Origin: Paracoccaceae bacterium | GTDB taxonomy: Bacteria > Pseudomonadota > Alphaproteobacteria > Rhodobacterales > Rhodobacteraceae | Direction of reading: 5' to 3' | Length of the DNA: 5,685 nucleotides | Assembly: GCA_003500165.1 (NCBI GenBank) | Contig: DNSZ01000224.1 | Span: forward strand, 1-5,685 | Shown: positions 1 to 5,581 of the stretch, piece after piece | Numbering within the stretch: the first letter of the stretch is position 1 | How the letters are laid out: the number at the start of each line of letters is the position of its first letter | Notes under the pieces: model-generated | What the model was told of the DNA's origin: nothing | The model's input: only the letters and a program-made list of their open reading frames with translations | Database searches by the model: none | Program-made: the position numbers and the translations under genes

Positions 1-16
1 GATTGCGAGGAACCCG

Positions 17-976
17 ATGCCCGATCCCTTCTTCCAGCCGGTCAGCGGCTTCGATCTGCCGCGCTTTGCCGGCATCCCGACCTTCATGCGGCTGCCGCAT
101 GTGCCGCCCGGCCATCCGCGCTTTGCCGAAGTGGAAATCGCGCTGGTTGGCGTGCCCTGGGACGCCGGGACCACCAACCGGCCGGGTCCCCGCCATGGCC
201 CGCGGCAGTTGCGCGATGCCTCGACCATGATCCGGGCCGAAAACGGTGCCAACGGCATCCGCCCGTTCGAGGCCGCGAACTGCGCCGATCTGGGCGATGT
301 CGGCCCGAACCCAGCCGATACCGCCGACAGCCTCGACCGGATCACCGCCTTCTATGACGGGCTGGTGGGCGCGCACATCCGGTCGCTTTCGGCGGGCGGC
401 GACCATCTGTGCACCCTGCCGATCCTGCGAGCACTGGCCCGCAACGGCCCGCTGGGGCTCATCCTGTTCGACAGCCACACCGACCTTTATCGCAGCTATT
501 TCGGCGGCCAGCTTTACACCCATGGAACGCCGTTTCGCCGCGCGGTCGAGGAGGGTCTGCTGGACCCCGCGCGCATGGTCATGGTCGGCATCCGCGGCAC
601 CGCCTATGACCGCGAGGATCGCGATTTCGCCGACGCAAATGGCATCCGGGTGGTCGCGGTCGAGGAACTGCACGATCGCGGCATCGCCGATGTCATGACC
701 GAGGCGCGCGGGATCGTCGGGCAGGGCGCGACCTATGTCAGCTATGACATCGATTTCGTCGATCCGGCCTTCGCCCCCGGCACCGGCACGCCGGAAATCG
801 GCGGGCCGACTTCGTGGCAGGCGCTGCTGGCGGCGCGTTTGCTGCGTGGCGTCCGGATTGTCGGCGCCGATCTGGTCGAGGTTTCGCCGCCCTTCGATCC
901 CTCGGGCGGCACGGCCTTCCTTGGGGTGTCGCTGATGTTCGAAATGCTGTGTGCGATGGTCGATCCGGCGGGCTGA
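17..976 (+). CDS. Agmatinase-family ureohydrolase (SpeB/guanidinobutyrase-like)
   Basis: This 319-residue cytosolic enzyme belongs to the arginase/agmatinase superfamily, which uses a binuclear Mn centre to hydrolyse a guanidino group and release urea. All three metal-binding motifs are visible. GGDH at 127-130 gives His130. FDSHTD at 151-156 gives Asp152, His154 and Asp156. DIDFVDPAFAPGTGTP at 244-259 gives Asp244 and Asp246. VEVSPPFD at 287-294 carries the conserved glutamate Glu288. The length is normal for the family. The ATG at 17 follows a GAGGA ribosome binding site at 7-11 with 5-base spacing, which decides the start. The segment HGTPFRRAVEEGLLD (169-183) resembles guanidinobutyrase and agmatinase proteins of proteobacteria, so agmatine, 4-guanidinobutyrate or another guanidino acid could be the substrate; the sequence does not settle this, and no symbol is given. 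Ser153 replaces the commoner Ala of DAHTD, and Leu131 replaces the usual Ser after GGDH. The next gene starts 5 bases downstream. Confidence 0.93.
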   Translation: MPDPFFQPVSGFDLPRFAGIPTFMRLPHVPPGHPRFAEVEIALVGVPWDAGTTNRPGPRHGPRQLRDASTMIRAENGANGIRPFEAANCADLGDVGPNPADTADSLDRITAFYDGLVGAHIRSLSAGGDHLCTLPILRALARNGPLGLILFDSHTDLYRSYFGGQLYTHGTPFRRAVEEGLLDPARMVMVGIRGTAYDREDRDFADANGIRVVAVEELHDRGIADVMTEARGIVGQGATYVSYDIDFVDPAFAPGTGTPEIGGPTSWQALLAARLLRGVRIVGADLVEVSPPFDPSGGTAFLGVSLMFEMLCAMVDPAG

Positions 977-981
977 CGACC

Positions 982-1629
982 ATGTGCAACCTCTATTCCC
1001 TGACAAGCGGGCAGGATGCGATCCGCGAGGTCGCCCGCGCGATGCGCGACGCGGCCGGCAATCTGCCGCCCATGCCCGGCATCTTTCCTGACCAGAGCGC
1101 CCCGGTCGTCGCGATGGCGGCCGGCGAACGGGTGCTGACGCGGATGCGCTGGGGCATGCCCTCGCCCGGCTTCGCATTGAAGGGGCGGCGCACCGATCCC
1201 GGCGTGACCAACATCCGCAACACCGCCTCGGGCCATTGGCGGCGCTGGCTGGGGACGGGACATCGCTGCGTGGTGCCGTTTACCAGCTTTTGCGAATACG
1301 ATGCGCGCGCGGCGAAGGAGCCGGTGTGGTTCGCGCTGGGCGAAGACCGGCCGCTGGCCTTCTTCGCCGGGCTGTGGACGCGCTGGGCCTCGGTTCGCAA
1401 GGTTCGCGATGGCGAAACGACGGATGATCTGTTCGGATTTCTGACGACCGAGCCGAATGCCGAGGTCGCGCCGGTTCATCCCAAGGCGATGCCGGTGATC
1501 CTGACCGCTTCCGAGGCGATCGAGACCTGGCTGACCGCGCCTTTGGCCGAAGCGCTGCCGCTGCAGCGACCCTTGCCCGATGGCAGCCTGCAGTTCGTGG
1601 CGCGCGGCGCGCGGCGCGATCCGGCCTGA
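982..1629 (+). CDS. SRAP-domain protein (YedK/HMCES family), abasic-site DNA-protein crosslinker
   Basis: This 215-residue protein begins MCNLYSLT. Cys2 becomes the N-terminal residue after Met removal, and in the family it forms a stable thiazolidine crosslink with abasic sites in single-stranded DNA, shielding them during replication. The other family active-site residues are in place: Asn77 in TNIRNT (76-81), Glu105 in SFCEY (102-106) and His166 in VHPKAMPVIL (165-174). WGMP (57-60) and LQRPLP (194-199) fit the alphaproteobacterial branch of the family. An in-frame start upstream at 814 is possible, but it would bury the catalytic cysteine, so the ATG at 982 is chosen with confidence. There is no strong ribosome binding site. 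The 5-base gap after the ureohydrolase stop suggests coupled translation, although the two functions are not obviously related. Cys104, next to the active-site Glu, is Ala in the relatives I recall. The gene converges on the oxidoreductase at 1678. Confidence 0.92.
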   Translation: MCNLYSLTSGQDAIREVARAMRDAAGNLPPMPGIFPDQSAPVVAMAAGERVLTRMRWGMPSPGFALKGRRTDPGVTNIRNTASGHWRRWLGTGHRCVVPFTSFCEYDARAAKEPVWFALGEDRPLAFFAGLWTRWASVRKVRDGETTDDLFGFLTTEPNAEVAPVHPKAMPVILTASEAIETWLTAPLAEALPLQRPLPDGSLQFVARGARRDPA

Positions 1630-1635
1630 TCGCAA

Positions 1636-1654
1636 GGCTGGCGGTGCGGCAGCC
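1636..1654. terminator. Weak hairpin in the convergent gap (possible terminator)
   Basis: GGCTG at 1636-1640 pairs with CAGCC at 1650-1654 around a 9-base loop, in the 48-base gap between the convergent SRAP and oxidoreductase genes. No T tract follows on either strand, so an intrinsic terminator is only a weak possibility. Position is the main argument. Confidence 0.2.
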
Positions 1655-1673
1655 AACGGCCCCGATCAAGGAC

Positions 1674-1686
1674 CGGTTCAGAACCG
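1674..1686. repeat. Perfect inverted repeat over the oxidoreductase stop codon
   Basis: CGGTTC-A-GAACCG is a perfect 6-bp dyad around one base. It contains the TGA of the minus-strand oxidoreductase (1680-1678). As RNA it could fold as a CGGTT/AACCG stem with a 3-base loop. It may contribute to 3'-end formation at the convergent junction, but it has no U tract and could be chance in coding sequence. Confidence 0.4.
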
Positions 1687-3090
1687 CTGCACCAGCCGGA
1701 CCGCGCGCTTCACCCAGCTTGATCCGAACAGGCGCGGCGCGAAATAGGCCGAAGCGGCCGCCTTGTTGATCTCGCCCAGCGTCGGATAGGGCGCGACCAT
1801 GCCCGCGATCGCGCTCATCTTCAGACGCGCCGCGATCGCCAGCGCCCAAAGCTGCACCAGCTCGCCCGCGCCGGGCCCGGCCATCGACGCGCCGACCGGC
1901 CGGCCGCGCACCACCATGACCTTGAGCAGGCCCTCGGTGCGGCCTTCTGCCCGGGCCCGGTCGTTCTGCGAAAACGGCACCCGGACGACCTCCAGCCGCG
2001 CGCCATGGCGGTCCCGCGCGGCGCTTTCGGTCAGGCCGATCTGGGCGAGTTCGGGGTCGGTATAGGTGACCCAGGGGATGTGGTCGGTGCGCTGCCGTGC
2101 CGGCATGCCGAACAGCGCCGACCGGATCACGACGCCGGCCTGATACCCCGCCACATGGGTGAATTGCAGCCCGCCGGCTGCATCGCCGATGGCATAGACC
2201 CGCCGGTTGGTGGTGCGCAGGCGGGCATCGACCGCGATGCCCTTTGGGCCGGCCTTGATGCCCGCCTCGGTAAGCCCCAGCGCCTCGGTCTCTACCTGCC
2301 TGCCCGCCGCGACCAGCAGATGGGTGCCGGCGACGGCGCTGCCGTCGGGCAGATGCACGGTCACGCCCGCGCCGCCCGCAATCCGCGCCGCAGCGGTCTG
2401 TTCGCGGATCACCACGCCCTCGGCACGCAGCGCGGCGAGCACCACGGCCGCCGTCTCGGGGTCGTCGCGGCCCAGCGCGCGCTCGGCCTCGATCACGGTG
2501 ACCTCGCTCCCAAGCCGTCGGTGCGCCTGCGCCATCTCGATCCCGATCGGGCCGCCGCCCAGCACGATCAGATGCTCAGGCCGGGTGCGCAGATCGAAGA
2601 TCGTCTCGTTGGTCAGATAGGGCACGGAATCGATCCCCGGCACCGGCGGGATCGCCGGGCGCGAACCGGTGGCAAGGACGAATCGGCGCGCCCGGATGCG
2701 GGTGCCGCCGGCCGCGACCTCGCGCGGCGAGACAAAGCGCGCCGGCGCCCGGATCACCTGCACGCCCAGCCCCTCGAATCGCTCCTGGCTGTCATGCGGC
2801 GCGATGGCGGCGATGGTCGCGGCGACATGGTCCTTGGCGGCGGCAAAATCGATCTGCGGGATTGCCGGCGCCACGCCAAAGCGCCGGCCGGTGGTCATCG
2901 CATGGGCATGCTTGGCCGCTGCCAGCAGCGCCTTCGAGGGGACGCAGCCGGTGTTGAGGCAATCGCCCCCCATTGCGCCGGCCTCGATCAGCACAACCCG
3001 CGCGCCAAGCTGTGCCGCGCCGGCCGCCACCGACAGCCCGCCCGACCCGGCGCCGATCACGCACAGATCGGCGGTGACCGGGGCCGTCAT
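1678..3090 (-). CDS. FAD-dependent pyridine nucleotide-disulfide oxidoreductase (MerA/Lpd-like, not a true mercuric reductase)
   Basis: This 470-residue class I flavoprotein disulfide reductase has an N-terminal FAD dinucleotide fold (IGAGSGG, 12-18) and a redox-active disulfide in GGDCLNTGCVPSK (41-53; Cys44 and Cys49). Then come a second nucleotide fold (GGGPIGIE, 178-185), the second FAD contact YAIGDAAG (299-306), and a C-terminal dimerisation domain from about 335. Glu201 at the end of the second strand of the NAD(P) fold suggests NADH over NADPH. In VAPYPTLGE (432-440) Tyr435 stands where Lpd and glutathione reductase have the catalytic His of HPT; this resembles PYLT in MerA. Unlike MerA there is no heavy-metal-binding N-terminal domain and no C-terminal Cys pair: the only cysteines are 10, 44 and 49. 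The natural substrate is unknown. Its ATG overlaps the stop of the upstream TVP38 gene by 4 bases (ATGA), so the two are almost certainly co-translated. The open frame continues upstream to 3861, but that part overlaps TVP38 out of frame and is not coding. Confidence 0.92.
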   Translation of the reverse strand: MTAPVTADLCVIGAGSGGLSVAAGAAQLGARVVLIEAGAMGGDCLNTGCVPSKALLAAAKHAHAMTTGRRFGVAPAIPQIDFAAAKDHVAATIAAIAPHDSQERFEGLGVQVIRAPARFVSPREVAAGGTRIRARRFVLATGSRPAIPPVPGIDSVPYLTNETIFDLRTRPEHLIVLGGGPIGIEMAQAHRRLGSEVTVIEAERALGRDDPETAAVVLAALRAEGVVIREQTAAARIAGGAGVTVHLPDGSAVAGTHLLVAAGRQVETEALGLTEAGIKAGPKGIAVDARLRTTNRRVYAIGDAAGGLQFTHVAGYQAGVVIRSALFGMPARQRTDHIPWVTYTDPELAQIGLTESAARDRHGARLEVVRVPFSQNDRARAEGRTEGLLKVMVVRGRPVGASMAGPGAGELVQLWALAIAARLKMSAIAGMVAPYPTLGEINKAAASAYFAPRLFGSSWVKRAVRLVQRF

Positions 3091-3818
3091 GCGCCGCCCC
3101 CGCGGCCGCGCCAGACGCGGACCACGATCGGCAGGGCGGCCAGCGCCGCAAGGCCCAGCATCGGACCCAGCACGAACGGTTCGAAGATGATGCCCAGATC
3201 GGGCGTCGCACCGCGGGCGAACACCTCGCCCAGGCCGGCCCCGACCCAGGTATAGACCAGCGCCCCCGGCATGATCCCGAAAAACGTGGTCAGCGCAAAG
3301 CGGCCCAGCGAGACCCCTGCCAGGGCGGGCAGCAGATTGGCCACGAAGAACGGCACCACCGGCACCAGCCGGATCAGGAAAAGCACCGAAAGCTCGTTCT
3401 TCTTCAGCCCGGCGGCCAGGCGCCGGGTCCGCGCACCGGTTTCCATGCGACGGGCCAGCATGTCGCCAAAGCCCAGCCGGGCGGCCAGGAAAATCCCGAT
3501 CGCCCCCAGCGTCGCGGCGACGACATTGAACGCGACGCCCGGAAACAGCCCGAACAGAAAGCCACCCGCCAGCGTGGCGATCGTCGCACCGGGCAGCGAG
3601 AACGCGACGATCCCGGCATAGGCGGCCACGAAGAGCAGCACCGCCGGCAGGTAATGCGCATCGCGAAAGGCGATCAGATCGGCCCGGTGTGCGGCCAGGG
3701 CGGCAAAGCTCAGCCGGTCGCCGAACAGCACAAAGCCGGCCACGGCGACGGCCGCGACGATCGCGATCGGGGCATAGCGCCAGGGCGAGGCGGTCACGGG
3801 TCGGGACGCATCGTCCAT
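3087..3818 (-). CDS. TVP38/TMEM64 family (VTT-domain) inner-membrane protein
   Basis: This 243-residue polytopic membrane protein belongs to the DedA/TVP38/VTT superfamily; some DedA members and the eukaryotic VMP1/TMEM41B proteins move or scramble lipids. Hydrophobic segments lie at about 14-32, 57-76, 80-113 (probably including a re-entrant hairpin), 147-165, 174-196 and 211-234. Family motifs visible are LPGATIATLAGGFLFG (75-90), the RLVPVVPF block with a following Asn (150-161), and GIMPGALVYTWVGAGLG (181-197). The start is ATG at 3818, preceded by AAGGAG at 3830-3825 with 6-base spacing. An in-frame ATG at 3842 lies upstream of that ribosome site and is less likely. The next gene, the flavin oxidoreductase, overlaps by 4 bases. 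Such VTT proteins occur beside, or fused to, mercuric-reductase-like flavoproteins in other bacteria (from memory), suggesting joint work at the membrane. No substrate can be named from sequence. Confidence 0.92.
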   Translation of the reverse strand: MDDASRPVTASPWRYAPIAIVAAVAVAGFVLFGDRLSFAALAAHRADLIAFRDAHYLPAVLLFVAAYAGIVAFSLPGATIATLAGGFLFGLFPGVAFNVVAATLGAIGIFLAARLGFGDMLARRMETGARTRRLAAGLKKNELSVLFLIRLVPVVPFFVANLLPALAGVSLGRFALTTFFGIMPGALVYTWVGAGLGEVFARGATPDLGIIFEPFVLGPMLGLAALAALPIVVRVWRGRGGGA

Positions 3819-3824
3819 CGAGAA

Positions 3825-3830
3825 CTCCTT
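3825..3830 (-). promoter_or_regulatory. Strong ribosome binding site of the TVP38 gene
   Basis: Read on the minus strand, AAGGAG lies 6 bases before the ATG at 3818. It is one of the best Shine-Dalgarno matches in the window and fixes the start at 3818 rather than 3842. Confidence 0.85.
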
Positions 3831-3841
3831 TGACCCTGTCA
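3831..3841. repeat. Short dyad TGAC-CCT-GTCA beside the TVP38 ribosome site
   Basis: A 4-bp perfect dyad with a 3-base centre directly abuts the TVP38 ribosome binding site. It could be a small mRNA hairpin or a half-site pair for a regulator. It is short enough to be chance. Confidence 0.3.
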
Positions 3842-3843
3842 TG

Positions 3844-3864
3844 GGCGTGTCGCGCCCGCACGCC
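3844..3864. repeat. Inverted repeat GGCGTG/CACGCC in the TVP38 leader region
   Basis: GGCGTG at 3844-3849 is the exact reverse complement of CACGCC at 3859-3864, with 9 bases between. It lies between the 3870 palindrome and the TVP38 ribosome site, so it would sit in the leader mRNA if transcription starts near the palindrome. A folded leader or an operator are both possible. Confidence 0.35.
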
Positions 3865-3869
3865 AAGCC

Positions 3870-3881
3870 GCGTTGCAACGC
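3870..3881. promoter_or_regulatory. 12-bp perfect palindrome, candidate operator
   Basis: GCGTTGCAACGC is a perfect even palindrome in the divergent region between the TVP38 operon and rpmH. Its centre is about 57 bases before the TVP38 ATG and about 48 bases before the rpmH -35 box, which fits an operator for the TVP38-oxidoreductase operon better than one for rpmH. The form suits a dimeric helix-turn-helix repressor, but no specific regulator can be named. Confidence 0.5.
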
Positions 3882-3890
3882 TTTCACAGG

Positions 3891-3907
3891 GGGGTGATGT
3901 GGGGTGA
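3891..3907. repeat. Tandem GGGGTGA repeat with 10-bp period
   Basis: GGGGTGA occurs at 3891-3897 and again at 3901-3907, so the copies lie on the same face of the helix one turn apart. The pair ends 16 bases before the rpmH -35 box. Direct repeats at about 10-11 bp are typical of tandem-binding response regulators, but no known site is recognised. Confidence 0.4.
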
Positions 3908-3923
3908 CCGGCGCAAGGCGGAA

Positions 3924-3952
3924 TTGACAGGCCCGGCCCGGACGCCTAGACC
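3924..3952 (+). promoter_or_regulatory. Sigma-70 type promoter of rpmH-rnpA-yidD
   Basis: A perfect TTGACA -35 box at 3924-3929 is followed, after a 17-base spacer, by TAGACC at 3947-3952 as a weak -10 box (3 of 6 matches). This gives a start near 3959 and a leader of about 54 bases for rpmH. A perfect -35 with a poor -10 is common in GC-rich alphaproteobacteria. Confidence 0.65.
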
Positions 3953-3985
3953 CCAGGCTTCGAGATATCCCCAGAGCCAGGCGCA

Positions 3986-3999
3986 GCGCGGCATCGCGC
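3986..3999 (+). promoter_or_regulatory. GC hairpin in the rpmH leader
   Basis: GCGCG-GCAT-CGCGC can form a 5-bp GC stem with a 4-base loop, ending two bases before the GGAG ribosome site (4002-4005) of rpmH. It could modulate L34 translation or simply be leader structure. Short GC stems arise easily at this base composition. Confidence 0.3.
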
Positions 4000-4012
4000 A
4001 CGGAGCAAGACC

Positions 4013-4147
4013 ATGAAACGGACCTTTCAACCCAGCAATCTGGTGCGCAAGCGCCGCCACGGCTTTCGCGCCCGGATGTCCACCAAGGCCGGGCGGCAGG
4101 TGCTGAACCGCCGCCGCGCGCGCGGCCGAAAGAAGCTGTCCGCCTAG
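4013..4147 (+). CDS. rpmH: 50S ribosomal protein L34
   Basis: This 44-residue, extremely basic protein of the large ribosomal subunit starts MKRTFQPSNLVRKRRHGFRA. It has the family features KRTFQPS, the HGFRARM core at 16-22, and the Arg/Lys-rich tail ending RGRKKLSA. The length matches bacterial L34. A GGAG ribosome site at 4002-4005 lies 7 bases before the ATG. It is the first gene of the cluster, driven by the TTGACA promoter at 3924. Only one base separates its TAG from the rnpA start, the classic rpmH-rnpA arrangement that links ribosome and RNase P supply. Confidence 0.98.
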   Translation: MKRTFQPSNLVRKRRHGFRARMSTKAGRQVLNRRRARGRKKLSA

Positions 4148-4148
4148 G

Positions 4149-4508
4149 ATGGGCGGCATCGGCGCGCCCGGGGTCGTGTCCCTGCGCCGCCGGGCCGATT
4201 TTCTGGCTGCCGCCCGGGCGCGGCGCCAGGCGATGCCCGGGATGGTGGTGCAGGCCCGCGATCGGGGCGACACCGGCCCGGTGAGGCTGGGCCTGACCTG
4301 TTCGAAAAAGGTTGGCAACGCGGTCGCCCGCAACCGGGCGAAGCGCCGGCTGCGGGCCTGCGCCCGGGCGGTGCTGCCGGCATCGGGCCGGCCCGGCTGG
4401 GATTATGTCCTGATCGGGCGCGCCGGCGCCACGGCGGCGCGGCCCTTCGATGCCCTTGCCGCCGATCTCACCCGCGCGCTGTCGCGGCTGCACGGGGCCC
4501 GGGGATGA
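4149..4508 (+). CDS. rnpA: Ribonuclease P protein component
   Basis: This 119-residue basic protein binds the RNase P RNA and helps it recognise and cleave the 5' leader of precursor tRNAs. The signature is clear: GLTCSKKVGNAVARNRAKRR at 48-67 contains the RNR box (Arg61-Asn62-Arg63) and the basic helix KRRLR (65-69). Upstream, LRRRADFLAA (12-21) matches the usual N-terminal helix. The ATG at 4149 sits one base after the rpmH stop and has no well-spaced ribosome site, so translation is probably coupled to rpmH. A GTG at 4176 is an alternative start that would still keep the conserved fold. The stop overlaps the yidD start by 4 bases (ATGA, 4505-4508). Confidence 0.96.
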   Translation: MGGIGAPGVVSLRRRADFLAAARARRQAMPGMVVQARDRGDTGPVRLGLTCSKKVGNAVARNRAKRRLRACARAVLPASGRPGWDYVLIGRAGATAARPFDALAADLTRALSRLHGARG

Positions 4509-4726
4509 GGGCCGGCGCCTATCTGCTGTCGCTGCCGGTGCGCGGCTACCGGCTGATCTTCAGCCCGTTTGTCGGGCACAATTGCCGCTATCACCCGACC
4601 TGTTCGGCCTATGCGCTGGAGGCGCTGGAAAAGCATGGCGCGCTGAAGGGCGGCTGGCTGACCCTGCGCCGGCTGGCCCGCTGTCATCCCTGGGGCGCCT
4701 CGGGCATCGACAACGTGCCGGACTGA
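4505..4726 (+). CDS. yidD: Membrane protein insertion efficiency factor YidD
   Basis: This 73-residue protein of the YidD (formerly DUF37/haemolytic) family is associated with the inner face of the cytoplasmic membrane and assists YidC/Sec-dependent insertion of membrane proteins. The family core is unmistakable: NCRYHPTCSAYALEAL (26-41), then GGWLTLRRLARCHPWG (49-64) and a C-terminal GIDNVPD. Cys27, Cys33 and Cys60 are the conserved cysteines. The N-terminal stretch 5-22 is amphipathic/hydrophobic. The start codon overlaps the rnpA stop by 4 bases, so co-translation is expected. The partner gene yidC normally follows directly in related genomes, but here a convergent LysR fragment comes next after 21 bases. 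Confidence 0.97.
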   Translation: MRAGAYLLSLPVRGYRLIFSPFVGHNCRYHPTCSAYALEALEKHGALKGGWLTLRRLARCHPWGASGIDNVPD

Positions 4727-4733
4727 CCTCCGG
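4718..4733. terminator. Dyad at the yidD 3' end (possible weak terminator)
   Basis: CCGGA at 4718-4722 and TCCGG at 4729-4733 form a perfect 5-bp stem with a 6-base loop that includes the yidD TGA. It lies at the convergent junction with the LysR gene. No T run follows, so intrinsic termination is uncertain. Confidence 0.3.
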
Positions 4734-4747
4734 ACGGCGCGCCTCGA

Positions 4748-5581
4748 TCAGCGTGGCCTGGCTGCGTTGGCCTGCCGTCGCAACCAGGCGACAAAGCGCG
4801 TCGCCTCGGGGCGTCGGGCGCCGGGCGGGCGGACGATGTGATAGCCCAGCCCGCCCGATTCGCCCTCGATCAACGCGATCAGCCGGCCTTCGTCCAGATC
4901 GGCCTCGACCAGGGTGCGGGGCTGAACGGTGATCCCCGCGCCCGCCCGCACCGCCGCCAGGACCATCCCGTTGGTCGGCAATTCGGCGATGTCGAGCGCG
5001 GCGAAATCGAGCCCCAGCGTCGCCCCCCAGATGCGCTGTTCGGCGTTCACGTTGGAAAACAGCCAGCGCATGCGTTGCAGCGCGCCAAGCTCGCCGCGCG
5101 GGCGGCGCGCGCCGGACCCGCAGACCACGACAAAGGGCGCGGGGAGCAGCGGCGTCGCCTCGCAGCCCGGCCAGCCGCCCGCACCGAACCGGATGGCGAT
5201 GTCGATGCCCTCGCGCACCGGATCGACGACCTCGGGGTCGGGCAACAGCGACAGCGCGATTTCGGGGTGGCGCGCCCAGAAATCGGCCAGCCGGGGGGTC
5301 AGCCAGCTTTCCGCAAAGCTCGGTGTCAGCGTCACCCGCAGCGGGCGCGGCAGATCGGGCCGGCGCGCCGCGCTGACCGCGGCGGCGATCGCGCCGAACC
5401 CTTCGGCCAGCCCCCTTGCCAGGGCCGCGCCGGTATCGGTCGCGGCCATGCCCTGGCCCGAGCGGATCATCAGCGTGGTGGCGAATTCGGCTTCGAGCCC
5501 TCGGACATGCTGGGCGATCGCGGCATGGGTGACGTTAAGCTCGCGCGCGGCCGCCGAGAACGAGCCGCGCCACCCAGACAA
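4748..5581 (-). pseudogene. LysR-type regulator body lacking its N-terminal helix (GcvA-like; truncated or separated from its start)
   Basis: The reading frame encodes a LysR-type transcriptional regulator of the GcvA-like branch. Residues here are numbered from the TTG at 5581. GSFSAAARELNVTHAAIAQH (6-25) is helices 2-3 of the winged helix-turn-helix. The LE/MIR wing region runs to about 48 and the linker helix to about 75. The effector-binding domain starts at LRVTLTPSFAESWLTPRLAD (81-100) and continues through IAIRFGAGGWPG (128-139) to the end, all intact. Missing is the conserved first helix, usually L-ALRAFEA-AR, about 20 residues. The open frame runs back only to a TGA at 5630-5632 with no ATG or GTG, and its first residues look like intergenic DNA. 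The only start is TTG at 5579-5581, inside a dyad that looks like an operator. With no DNA-binding helix 1, a functional repressor/activator is unlikely as drawn. There are no internal stops, so the event is recent, reversible or artefactual. Confidence 0.75.

Noticed and set aside
814..981. Longer SRAP protein starting at 814
   Set aside because: It would overlap the ureohydrolase C-terminus and remove the catalytic Cys from position 2, which the family requires.
742..1656. Minus-strand open frame of 304 residues
   Set aside because: It is antisense to the ureohydrolase end and the whole SRAP gene, both with intact catalytic motifs. It shows no recognisable protein features.
2005..3255. Plus-strand open frame of 416 residues
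   Set aside because: It lies antisense to the oxidoreductase and part of TVP38, whose motifs are complete. Its own translation is rich in Arg, His and Gly and shows no domain. It is a GC-driven shadow.
3091..3861. N-terminal extension of the oxidoreductase frame
   Set aside because: The 257 extra residues overlap TVP38 out of frame and look like low-complexity Arg-rich translation. The FAD-binding motif starts just after the ATG at 3090.
3963..3973. DnaA-box-like sequence in the rpmH leader
   Set aside because: ATATCCCCA matches TTATCCACA at only 7 of 9 positions, with no second box and no dnaA in view. It is not evidence of an origin.
3819..4493. Upstream extension of the TVP38 frame on the minus strand
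   Set aside because: It runs antisense through rpmH and rnpA. The AAGGAG site at 3830-3825 fixes the start at 3818.
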